A DNA stretch of 29,309 nucleotides from Cuspidothrix sp046080565 (GTDB lineage: Bacteria; Cyanobacteriota; Cyanobacteriia; Cyanobacteriales; Nostocaceae). Location of the stretch: positions 1 to 29,309 of the forward strand of contig JBJTUF010000003.1 of assembly GCA_046080565.1 (NCBI GenBank), in the 5' to 3' direction. This document shows positions 17,301-23,655 of the stretch, in pieces. A program made the position numbers and the translations under genes. Within the stretch, counting starts at the first letter, position 1, and the number at the start of each line of letters is the position of its first letter. The notes beneath the pieces are model-generated. The model saw only the letters and a list, made by a program, of their open reading frames with translations, was not told where the DNA came from and made no database searches.

Positions 17301-17349
17301 AGAAGTGAGCAAAAATCAACAAGGTTCACAATTACAGTTGTTAATGTAA
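14323..17349 (+). CDS. sbcC: SbcC/Rad50-type exonuclease subunit, 1008 aa
   Basis: SbcC is the SMC-like ATPase that with the nuclease SbcD opens hairpins and processes DNA ends. Visible features are the Walker A loop GSNGAGKSS (31-39), Q-loop-like YLRQGKADEF, two very long Gln-rich coiled coils (about 180-490 and 510-840), the zinc hook CPLC (498-501) at the turn between them, the ABC signature YSGGEAF (914-920), and Walker B LLVVDEGFG (Asp948, Glu949). Length is normal for the family. The C-terminal HMPHLKEAF is the switch/H-loop. The extreme Gln content of the coils comes from CAA-rich codons. No sbcD lies in this window, so the partner must be elsewhere. The HAD gene follows 95 bp later on the same strand. 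Confidence 0.95.
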   Translation: MIPIQLIIKNFLSYRDAALDFSGLHTACICGSNGAGKSSLLEAITWVIWGESRATVEDDIIHSGAKEVRVDFIFVSGQQTYRVIRNRVRGGTSILEFQIETTTGFRPLTGKGLKATQDIILEHIKLDYDTFINSAYLRQGKADEFMLKRPAERKEILAELLKLNQYDQLEERAKDSSKLYKGRGEELERSLENIKIQLQQREATESQRAELETQLNDLQQIQAFENIQLQSLQVIQHQRQNWEQQLNFVRQRYDNLSQDSDRLQQEQLAVKSQLTEVENTINQQADIQAGYTQYQNLQSQEEIFATKFEQHSQATNLKQQKQQQLYKQTQELERQLQQTEAQLAALEQQEQEIAQTLSKSGDIEGGLLKLNQAREHLANLDQLQMQVTPLLQQRASLQSQLDRAHAGLVARLEQMQATENQLQNQNHRQPQLQQAVMEVGTQIEELEKKRVYLQRVQEKGQERRHFIERLQAHQRDYERLLGELEQKLQMLQNPDATCPLCEHHLDEHHWSRVVEKTQLQYQDTQGQFWVVREQMAVSDREIQVLRQEYREISQMLSGYDALREQKGKLAAQLQANSDIQAQLLQITAEKLHLERSLANGDYAPEKQAEIQQLDHYIQQLNYSEQDHALARNEVERWRWAEIKQGEIKDAIKRQTKLTARKPELLTNSTQLKTQLQQSQTDSDCAKEIAVLDAQITAIGYSSEQHNYLRQGVRKGQTWQLRYQQLLSAQEQYPQLRNKCQDLENSLQKITQEKAILAQQIEDIVKQLTASDNPTVQINALEQQLANRRRELDDKISQLGQLKQMAHQLATLQNQYEQEKEQLQICKQQQRVYQELAQAFGKNGIQALMIENVLPQLEAEANQLLSRLSANQFHVQFVTQKAGRSGKSTKKNAKLIDTLDILIADARGTRSYETYSGGEAFRINFAIRLALAKLLAQRAGAALQLLVVDEGFGTQDGEGCDRLIAAINAISADFACILTVTHMPHLKEAFQARIEVSKNQQGSQLQLLM

Positions 17350-17444
17350 ACTCAGATCCCCGAATTATTGAGGAAGTCAGGGATACATATCCAAAAAATA
17401 CCAATTGACTGGGATAATGTAAAAAAAATTAACATTATCTACTC

Positions 17445-18125
17445 ATGCTGAGATTAATTACTGACTTTGACGGGCCAATTATGGATGTTTCGGAACGGTA
17501 CTACCGTGTTTATCAGTTATGTCTAGAGAAAACCCGATATCCTGAACAAACAATTACAGAACTGTCTAAAGCCGAATTTTGGCAACTCAAGCGATCGCAC
17601 ACTCCCGAAATCCAAATTGCCTTAAAATCAGGCTTAGATCAACAGCAAGGACAAGAATTTTCCCAAATTCGTAAACAAACAGTTCATACCCTGCCTTATT
17701 TCCAGTATGATGTCCTTGTACCAACTGCATTAGAAGCACTCAGCAAAGTTCAAGCTGCTGGGGTTGATTTAGCAGTAATGACGATGCGACGGGTGAGAGA
17801 ACTGGATTATGCTTTTAATCAATATGATTTAGGGAAGTTTTTCCCAGAAAATCGCCGTTATTGCCTCAGTAACGACTATGTAAAAACCCGCGATGTAGAA
17901 GATAAACCTTTATTAATGGCCAGAGCATTAGCAGAACTACCTCCTGTGGCTGATACTTGGATGATAGGAGACACAGAAGCCGATATTACTGCCGCCAAAA
18001 AACATAATATTAAAATTATTGGTGTTGAGTCTGGTATCCGCGATCGCCACCAACTAGAATCTTATCAACCGGATCTGATTCTTCCTGATTTAAAAACCGC
18101 CGTAAATTTTATCCTTAACCAGTAG
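17445..18125 (+). CDS. HAD-superfamily hydrolase, 226 aa
   Basis: A likely phosphatase of the phosphoglycolate phosphatase-like group. Motif I is DFDGP (nucleophile Asp7, acid Asp9), motif II is Thr113 in VMTMRR, motif III is Lys154 in VEDKPLL, and motif IV is GDTEADI (Asp176, Asp180). An alpha-helical cap lies between motifs I and II (about residues 16-90). The Gly-Pro after Asp9 replaces the more usual Gly-Val/Thr. The substrate cannot be told from sequence. It may be cotranscribed with sbcC, since no terminator is seen in the 95-bp gap. Confidence 0.85.
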   Translation: MLRLITDFDGPIMDVSERYYRVYQLCLEKTRYPEQTITELSKAEFWQLKRSHTPEIQIALKSGLDQQQGQEFSQIRKQTVHTLPYFQYDVLVPTALEALSKVQAAGVDLAVMTMRRVRELDYAFNQYDLGKFFPENRRYCLSNDYVKTRDVEDKPLLMARALAELPPVADTWMIGDTEADITAAKKHNIKIIGVESGIRDRHQLESYQPDLILPDLKTAVNFILNQ

Positions 18126-18191
18126 TAACAACAATGGCTAATTGGACATCAACCAATTACCGTTATATAAAACCTACTCAAATCTACCTAT

Positions 18192-18488
18192 CTACCGACA
18201 GACAGGATATTGAGTGTCGTTTACTTCCTGTTTCATCCTGAAAGTGTCGGCACTACTCAGTCCACAGGCTAACACTGCCTTGTCTGTTTAACCATTGTAG
18301 TCTCCTTAATTTGAATTGATATCTTTGATAAGATATAGCCCCAGGTATAACTTCACCTGTAGATAATGTTGCTAGGTTTTTCACTCCTAAGTCTACACCC
18401 ACAACATTATCTAAATCTAAATTTGATATTTTTGATTCTACTTCTATTCAATAATTTTCTGTGGTTTTCACTACTTTCTTAGCTATCA
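18192..18488 (-). pseudogene. TnpB remnant (IS200/IS605-type RNA-guided nuclease)
   Basis: On the minus strand, NLDLDNVVGVDLGVKNLA then TLSTGEVIPG (GVDLG to PG at 18341-18400) is the RuvC-I region of TnpB, with the catalytic Asp in VGVDLG. After KLRRLQWLNRQG (ending near 18285) the sequence jumps directly, with a frame change, to ACGLSSADTFRMKQE and a stop at 18192-18194, which resembles a TnpB C-terminus. The intervening RuvC-II/III and zinc-finger regions are therefore deleted. An in-frame TGA (complement of 18448-18450) also precedes the RuvC-I motif. It is plainly non-functional. Confidence 0.75.
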
Positions 18489-18512
18489 AGTCTGAGCTTC
18501 AAAACTTATGAT

Positions 18513-18532
18513 ACTATCAGTAAAGTGATAGT
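18513..18532. repeat. 7-bp hairpin near the TnpB remnant
   Basis: ACTATCA/TGATAGT with a 6-nt loop sits on the 5' side of the tnpB remnant. Subterminal hairpins mark the ends of IS200/IS605 elements, so this may be part of the old left end. Confidence 0.35.
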
Positions 18533-18565
18533 AAGTTAATGTATATATTAATTAATAATACCCTA

Positions 18566-18668
18566 AGTCAGCTATCTATTAACCGATAAATTTTTGTTCC
18601 TGTTAGAGATGATTGTTTAAACTTACTCATATCCTCATAATAGCTGACTATTTAATCAGATATGAGTA
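18566..18668. repeat. Two interleaved inverted repeats
   Basis: AGTCAGCTA (18566-18574) is inverted at 18641-18649, and TACTCATATC (18624-18633) is inverted at 18659-18668. The two stems interlock and cannot form fully together, which would suit alternative folds. They lie in noncoding DNA between the tnpB remnant and the CPP1-like gene. Confidence 0.5.
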
Positions 18669-18707
18669 GATTTATATAGATATTTTGATTTAGTTACTAG
18701 CCCTTGT

Positions 18708-19331
18708 CTAACGTAAAAAGCTACTTACCAACCACATCAATATAAAAGTTAACAGCGTGGAAAACTGATTTGCTGTCATATTGATCAATGGTAATGGTAA
18801 TACCCAGCCAGCAATTAAGCCACCAACTATTAAACCAACAATTAAACTAACAAGTGTAAATAAAACCGCTCGACCAAACTTTCCTTCCTTACGATTGAGA
18901 AAATAAACACCAATACCCACCCCAAGAACTAAGGCCAGTTGTAATACTTGCTCGCTACCACCGGGATAAAAGAGACTAATTCCACTTAAGCCCAGATACC
19001 AAGCTGCTGGTATTAGTACATCTGTCAATGTTGGCTGATCTAAACTTCTCTGTAACCATTCAGGAGTCTGGCGATTCAGGTTTGGACTTGTTGGGGTAGA
19101 AGATTGAACTCGGATCTCTGGAAATCGGATGCGTTCAGGGACTTTGATTTTACCTTCTTGGCGCATCCGTAGACGCTCCATTAAAATCGCATCATAAGCA
19201 GCTTCAATAACTTCCTGGCTATTGCCCTCACCACCATGTTGTTCTAACAGGCGATTACGAGCATCCTGAATTTCATCGAAACTAGCGTCTTCTGATACCC
19301 CAAGTTTTTCGTAGGGATTTTGATCACTCAT
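18708..19331 (-). CDS. CPP1-like family membrane protein (J-like domain), 207 aa
   Basis: The N-terminal ~70 residues look like a degenerate J domain (NPYEKLGVSEDASFDEIQDAR, then EVIEAAYDAILMERLRMRQ) without an HPD motif, so it should not stimulate Hsp70 in the usual way. The C-terminal half has four hydrophobic helices from about residue 105 on. This order matches the CPP1-like (DUF3353) family, whose plant member is a holdase-type chaperone for protochlorophyllide oxidoreductase in plastids. The cyanobacterial protein probably acts at thylakoid or plasma membrane. The gene has no operon partner: repeats flank it on one side and a long noncoding region on the other. The ATG at 19329-19331 lacks a clear ribosome site. 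Confidence 0.8.
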   Translation of the reverse strand: MSDQNPYEKLGVSEDASFDEIQDARNRLLEQHGGEGNSQEVIEAAYDAILMERLRMRQEGKIKVPERIRFPEIRVQSSTPTSPNLNRQTPEWLQRSLDQPTLTDVLIPAAWYLGLSGISLFYPGGSEQVLQLALVLGVGIGVYFLNRKEGKFGRAVLFTLVSLIVGLIVGGLIAGWVLPLPLINMTANQFSTLLTFILMWLVSSFLR

Positions 19332-20260
19332 GGGAGGTTATTACTTCAGATTCAGTCAGCGACAATTGAGATATTTCGCAAAAAACAAGTTTAGATTTTA
19401 TTTTCAGTGAAAAAAATCTACAAGGAGAAACATATCAAATTCCATACCAACAGCTTCATCAGTTTAGTTAATTCTCAACCGACAACTAACATAAATAGAT
19501 TCAGCATTTTTCCTGCTTTCCTTTTCGCCATATTCAAGAGGCCACCTGAAGCGGCTCCAGAACCGGTTGTTGTCCACAGTGGTAAGTTGCTTTCCTTGAA
19601 ACACACTCAATAATTATAGTTCCAAAAAGCAGAGACAAATATCTCATACCCTTTGTTTGCCGGGAATAACCTGTCTGTCAACAGATAAGACCCCGAAAGG
19701 CCGTACTACAATGCCCCTATCCCTAGACTAAATGCTGTCGGGACTACTTATTTTATCCTGTAACCAGAGTAGTAACTTGAGTTTGTTAATTAATTTAAAA
19801 TTTAACAGCGAGGAAACGGTTTACAGGTAGAGGTTGTGGGGAATTAAAAGTTGGTAATAAAAATAATAACATTTTCTCTTGCGCCCTGACTTTTGCTATA
19901 CTTGTGAAGCAAAAAGTATATTATTTAACAATAATACTTGAATGGTAATTTACAGTTAACAAAAAAATGGCATCAATCCCTTGCAACCCCGATAATCAGC
20001 ATATTTACTTGTTCACAATCCATAGTAAAGATGACAGTTTATGGAAATAATCAGGATCATAATCCCTCTGGGATGTAAATTTTGAATTACTGCCAAAGTA
20101 GAAATATCGGACTGCGTTATTATACCAATTTGAAAAATGAATGGGACAGTTGGAAAGATGAAAGTCCTGATCTATCAGGGATTTCACAATCCAAAATCCA
20201 AAATCTAAAATGGTATTACGCAATCAATTTTATTAATCCTAAGCACTTTTGTACAAAATA
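19332..20260. other. Long noncoding region, about 0.93 kb
   Basis: No reading frame here is convincing. The region contains a palindrome-rich stretch (AACCGGTT near 19560), a segment with CTGT/ACAG pairing near 19675-19690, a TTTTGCT/AGCAAAA hairpin near 19892-19916, and a CCAAAATC-type dispersed repeat near 20188-20210. These look like decayed mobile or dispersed repeats. The promoter of the response regulator should lie at its right end, but I see no strong hexamers. Confidence 0.45.
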
Positions 20261-20965
20261 ATGGCCATGGCTGCTGCCAAAATTCTTGTAGTTGACGATG
20301 ATCCTGCGGTTCGGAATCTAATCCAACGCTTTTTGCTCAAACAAAATTATCAAGTAGAGTCGGCTGAAGATGGTAAGACGGCTCTAAGTATATTTGAAAA
20401 GTTTAACCCCGACTTGGTAATTCTGGATGTTAATTTACCAGATGTAATCGGCTTTAATCTCTGTCAAGAAATGCAAAGCCGTAGTGGCGTGTTTGTATTA
20501 CTATTGACTAGCCGAACAGATGAAGCTGATAAAATTCGTGGCTTTTCTAAAGGTGCTGATGATTATCTCACCAAACCATTTGGGTTGGGAGAATTGGAGG
20601 TAAGAGTAGCAGCAATTTTGAGAAGGCAGCGCGTTGTTACCAATGTAGAACAGCAACGGCTGACCTTTGACAAGCTCACAATTGATCCTGTGAGACGGGA
20701 AGTATTATTTGATAATGAACCGATTCCTTTGACGGCTTTGGAATTTGACCTATTGCATTTTTTAGCTAGTCATCCTGGCCGGGTTTGGCGAAGATCAGAA
20801 CTGATCCAAGAAGTTTGGGACTATGAATATGTTGGAGATCAGAGGGTTGTAGATGTCCATATTGGACAAATCCGCAAGAAAATTGAGATTGATCCTAACC
20901 AAACAACATTAATTCAGACCATCCGTGGCGTAGGGTATAAGTTTGAATCCCCTAACTCTCCCTAG
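20261..20965 (+). CDS. OmpR/PhoB-type response regulator, 234 aa
   Basis: A two-component transcription regulator. The receiver domain (about residues 6-120) shows the acidic pocket VDDD (11-14), phosphoacceptor Asp56 in ILDVNLP, Thr83 in LLTSR, and Lys105 in YLTKPF. The C-terminal winged-helix domain (about 135-230) has LTALEFDLLHFLASHPGRV, then WDYEYVGDQRVVDVHIGQIRKKIE and the IRGVGYKF end typical of OmpR types. The ATG at 20261 (MAMAAAK) or 20267 is more likely than the in-frame TTG at 20249. No kinase gene is adjacent; the nearest, at 5704, is too far off to imply pairing. I cannot give it a specific name. Confidence 0.93.
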   Translation: MAMAAAKILVVDDDPAVRNLIQRFLLKQNYQVESAEDGKTALSIFEKFNPDLVILDVNLPDVIGFNLCQEMQSRSGVFVLLLTSRTDEADKIRGFSKGADDYLTKPFGLGELEVRVAAILRRQRVVTNVEQQRLTFDKLTIDPVRREVLFDNEPIPLTALEFDLLHFLASHPGRVWRRSELIQEVWDYEYVGDQRVVDVHIGQIRKKIEIDPNQTTLIQTIRGVGYKFESPNSP

Positions 20966-21079
20966 AGAAAGGCAAAAGGTACAAAAGCAAGAGGCAAAAC
21001 TTGACTGAGGAGAAAAGCTATTCTGCCATACTGAATTGAGTTTAAGTCCCTGTTTTGTCTTTTGCCTATTCCCTATTGA

Positions 21080-21274
21080 TTACTGGTGAAATAAAGTTTC
21101 TAAGTAAATACGAGCAGCACGGCGATCGCTCTCGCCATTTTGGAGCAAAAATAGGGATAAAGCTGCTGTTAATACTCGGTTCTGATCCCAATCAGGATGA
21201 TTTTCTAAATAGTTGTTGAGAGATTCTTGTAGTGTTTCGGGAATTTCGGTAAAGATAGGCACTGTTGCGTTCAT
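21080..21274 (-). CDS. DUF2811 family small protein, 64 aa
   Basis: A short conserved cyanobacterial protein of unknown role. The core IFTEIPETLQESLNNYLENH then PDWDQNRVLTAALSLFLLQN, ending ARIYLETLF, matches DUF2811. The pattern of a short beta strand and two helices, with a helix followed by an RVLTAALSLFLLQ helix, resembles ribbon-helix-helix or CopG-like regulators, but this is only a likeness. The ATG at 21272-21274 has AGGA 8 bp upstream (CAGGAAAATTTT) and is preferred over the GTG eight codons earlier. It diverges from terC across 767 bp. Confidence 0.8.
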   Translation of the reverse strand: MNATVPIFTEIPETLQESLNNYLENHPDWDQNRVLTAALSLFLLQNGESDRRAARIYLETLFHQ

Positions 21275-21737
21275 AAAATTTTCCTGTAAGTCAATCACGA
21301 GGAGTTACTTGTGTTCATTTCTACTCAGGGCTAAGTCATACTCGGCAAATAGAGCAGAGTCAGGGAACTTAATAAAACAGAAAACAACGTTCAGATATAC
21401 AGGAATGGACAAGGAGGTCAGGATATTCATAAAAATCTCTAACCCCAAAATGACAAGTTTTTTACTCTTGCCCCTTGGTTCTTGCCTTCTGCTATAAATT
21501 CACAGCCTGAACAAAATCAAACTCAAGACTCATCATTTTGCGCTCACAAGGGGTGGATTTGTCAATGCTGCGAAATGTTAAAAATTAGGAGTTACAAATA
21601 AATCTTCACGAATGAATCGGACTTGAGACTATATTTTTTTTACATAACTTAATAAAAACTCCGTTATTCGATTGTCAATCATCAAAAATTAACAATCCCC
21701 AAGAAATCAGCAACATCCGATTAGATCGTAGACTATC

Positions 21738-21779
21738 TGTGGAAAACTCCCTGATTACCTGTGGAAATCCTGTGGAATG
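21738..21779 (-). other. Cluster of three DnaA-box-like 9-mers
   Basis: TGTGGAAAA (21738-21746), TGTGGAAAT (21760-21768) and TGTGGAATG (21771-21779) lie in the same orientation. On the minus strand the first reads TTTTCCACA, the DnaA box form described for cyanobacteria, and the second ATTTCCACA. Start-to-start distances are 22 and 11 bp, two turns and one turn of the helix. A+T-rich DNA follows. This could be a replication origin, a DnaA reservoir or a DnaA-controlled promoter. Confidence 0.5.
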
Positions 21780-21854
21780 AATGAGGAAAAGCAAAGTTAA
21801 TAATAAGAATTACAAAAATATCAAAGTTTCCTGACATATCAAGTAAATACAGTG

Positions 21855-21866
21855 TTAGTATACTAA
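21855..21866. promoter_or_regulatory. 12-bp perfect palindrome TTAGTATACTAA
   Basis: A perfect 12-bp palindrome without loop in the A+T-rich region upstream of terC. It is a possible site for a dimeric regulator. Confidence 0.3.
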
Positions 21867-21973
21867 TATAAGTAAAAATATCCAAATTATGGTATCTAAG
21901 TAGGACTTATACTCAGGTAATTTGCTGGTTCAGAGTAGACTAAAGGCAAGTTAATATAAAAGAAAGTAGTAAT

Positions 21974-21994
21974 TTATTGTAATTCCTACAATAA
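21974..21994. promoter_or_regulatory. Operator-like palindrome before terC
   Basis: TTATTGTA and TACAATAA are perfect inverted halves about a 5-bp ATTCC centre, ending 47 bp before the terC start. Position and symmetry suit a repressor or activator site controlling terC. The regulator is unknown. Confidence 0.4.
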
Positions 21995-22041
21995 AAATAT
22001 CTAATCTTGCAAAAGTCTGAATTGTTGTCTGAGAACTAGGA

Positions 22042-22764
22042 ATGTTAGACCAAATATTTGATTACCTACACTTACATTTAAGCATTGAAGCCTCTATAGT
22101 CCTATTAATCTTAGTCTTTTTAGAGGCAGTGTTATCTGCTGACAATGCCATAGCCCTCGCGGCGATCGCTCAAGGACTAGAAGATAAAAAATTAGAAAAT
22201 CAAGCTTTAAACATAGGTTTAGTTGTTGCTTATGTATTAAGAATTACCCTATTGTTAACAGCAACGTGGGTACAGCAATTTTGGCAATTTGAACTATTGG
22301 GTGCGGGCTATCTTCTGTGGCTAGTATTTCAACATTTTAGTTCTGAAGAACAAGAAGATAATCACCATCACGGGCCGCGGTTTAGTTCTCTATGGCAAGC
22401 AATACCAGTCATTGCCTTTACAGATTTAGCTTTTTCTTTAGATAGTGTCACCACAGCGATCGCTGTTTCTCAAGAAACATGGCTGGTCATTACTGGTACA
22501 ACCATTGGTATTGTTACCTTACGATTTATGGCCGGATTATTTATCCGTTGGTTAGATGAATATGAAAATTTAGCAGACGCAGGTTACATAACTGTAGCTT
22601 TTGTCGGGTTACGTCTACTGCTAAAAGTCATTAAGGATGATTTAGTTCCACCAGAATGGTTAGTAATTAGTGCTATTGCTATTATTCTAGCCTGGGGCTT
22701 TTCTAAAAAAACTGTAGTGGAATTAGTCTCACAAGAACCGGAAAAAACTGAAGTATCGAAGTGA
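22042..22764 (+). CDS. TerC family integral membrane protein, 240 aa
   Basis: A multi-pass membrane protein of the TerC family, members of which are implicated in metal-ion (notably manganese) export and, in plants, in thylakoid formation. Family motifs are LEAVLSADNAIALA (about residues 28-41), where the acidic residues sit inside a helix, and the second repeat-like FTDLAFSLDSVTTAIA (about 126-141). About seven hydrophobic helices are seen, with a His-rich loop (DNHHHGP) near residues 107-113 that may bind metal. Length is usual for the short TerC group. It has a possible operator at 21974-21994 and is followed at once by STRR arrays. Confidence 0.9.
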   Translation: MLDQIFDYLHLHLSIEASIVLLILVFLEAVLSADNAIALAAIAQGLEDKKLENQALNIGLVVAYVLRITLLLTATWVQQFWQFELLGAGYLLWLVFQHFSSEEQEDNHHHGPRFSSLWQAIPVIAFTDLAFSLDSVTTAIAVSQETWLVITGTTIGIVTLRFMAGLFIRWLDEYENLADAGYITVAFVGLRLLLKVIKDDLVPPEWLVISAIAIILAWGFSKKTVVELVSQEPEKTEVSK

Positions 22765-22769
22765 AGAGA

Positions 22770-22860
22770 GGGAACAGGGAACAGGGAACAGGGAACAGGG
22801 AACAGGGAACAGGGAACAGGGAATAGGCAAGAGGGAATAGGCAAGAGGGAATAGGCAAGA
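22770..22860. repeat. STRR array: 7 x GGGAACA then 3 x 14-bp unit
   Basis: Seven perfect 7-bp units GGGAACA (22770-22818) run straight into three perfect copies of GGGAATAGGCAAGA (22819-22860), then degenerate GGCAGAA units. The 14-mer is two heptamers, so the phase of seven is kept throughout. Such heptamer arrays are characteristic of Nostocales. There is no spacer structure, so this is not CRISPR. Confidence 0.9.
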
Positions 22861-22894
22861 GGCAGAAGGCAGAAGGAAAAAGAATAATATGTTT

Positions 22895-22926
22895 CTCCCC
22901 TGCTCCCCTGCTCCCCTGCTCCCCTG
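22895..22926. repeat. STRR array: 4 x CTCCCCTG
   Basis: Four perfect 8-bp copies lie directly downstream of ndk. The reverse complement of this unit forms the array at 27874-27913. Confidence 0.85.
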
Positions 22927-22931
22927 CCTAA

Positions 22932-23381
22932 TTATTCACGCAGCCAAGATGTGGAATGAGGTTGCCAAGCAACTAATTCTTCATCTTTAAACCAGAGAGC
23001 AATTTCTCTTTGGGCGGTTTCTTGAGCATCAGAACCGTGAATCAAGTTACGACCTACATTAATACCAAAATCGCCGCGAATTGTTCCTGGTTCTGATGTT
23101 AGGGGGTTGGTTGCCCCAATAATCTTTCTGGCTGATGCGACAACTCCTTCGCCTTCCCACACCATCGCTACCACGGGGCTAGAAATAATGAATTCAACTA
23201 AACCGGGGAAAAAAGGTCTTTCACGGTGAACATCATAATGTTGTTCAGCTAATTCCTTACTGACTTTCATAAACTTCAAGCCGACAAGAGTAAAGCCTTT
23301 AGCTTCAAAGCGGCGAATAATTTCACCCACCAAGCCACGCTGTACACCGTCAGGCTTGATTGCTAAAAATGTGCGTTCCAA
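22932..23381 (-). CDS. ndk: Nucleoside diphosphate kinase, 149 aa, TTG start
   Basis: Ndk balances NTP and dNTP pools by transferring the gamma phosphate through a phospho-histidine. The active His115 lies in GRNLIHGSD, and KPDGVQRGLVGEI (9-21) and GATNPLTSEPGTIRGDFG (89-106) are family signatures. The frame is open to an ATG eight codons upstream, but a TTG at 23379-23381 gives the canonical 149 residues starting (M)ERTFLAIKPDG, with GGAG six bases before it. I therefore choose TTG. The gene diverges from speA and ends at an STRR array. Confidence 0.95.
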   Translation of the reverse strand: MERTFLAIKPDGVQRGLVGEIIRRFEAKGFTLVGLKFMKVSKELAEQHYDVHRERPFFPGLVEFIISSPVVAMVWEGEGVVASARKIIGATNPLTSEPGTIRGDFGINVGRNLIHGSDAQETAQREIALWFKDEELVAWQPHSTSWLRE

Positions 23382-23655
23382 GTCTGTCTCCAAAAACATA
23401 ATCAAATTTTGATGGGTTAATTGTCAGTTGTATTGATGTCTTTTGTCTAGTAGCTTGAGGAATTTTCCCCTAAACGTGGGGATAACTAGATGAAGAGAAA
23501 GAAATTGAAAAGCAATGATTTGGATGGCTCTGTTCCTGAAATGGTCTCTACCAAGATTGATTCTTAATCAGAAATTATTCCTGGTCGTATATCCTTTACC
23601 AGACTATGTTTGTTAAATTGTTATTTCGTGGGCGAAACACAGAGGTCAGGAACAA

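Larger units (their letters stand above)
21275..22041. other. Divergent noncoding region with DnaA-box cluster
   Basis: This 767-bp interval between DUF2811 (minus) and terC (plus) has no credible gene. It has the DnaA-box-like cluster at 21738-21779, an A+T-rich stretch just after it (about 21780-22010), and two palindromes at 21855-21866 and 21974-21994. Confidence 0.55.

Noticed and set aside
19407..19613. 68-codon plus-strand frame ending KLLSLKHTQ
   Set aside because: Composition is unlike neighbouring proteins, it contains palindromic repeat DNA (AACCGGTT), and no family is recognised; it is more likely repeat-derived.
20005..20223. 72-codon minus-strand frame beginning with TTG
   Set aside because: Its first codons are the CCAAAATC-type dispersed repeat (reading ILDFGFWIV), a known false-gene pattern in Nostocales.
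21213..21497. 94-codon plus-strand frame
   Set aside because: It overlaps the DUF2811 gene antisense and then reads through spacer DNA.
22770..22926. Possible CRISPR array
   Set aside because: Units are contiguous 7-, 14- and 8-bp repeats without spacers and without cas genes.
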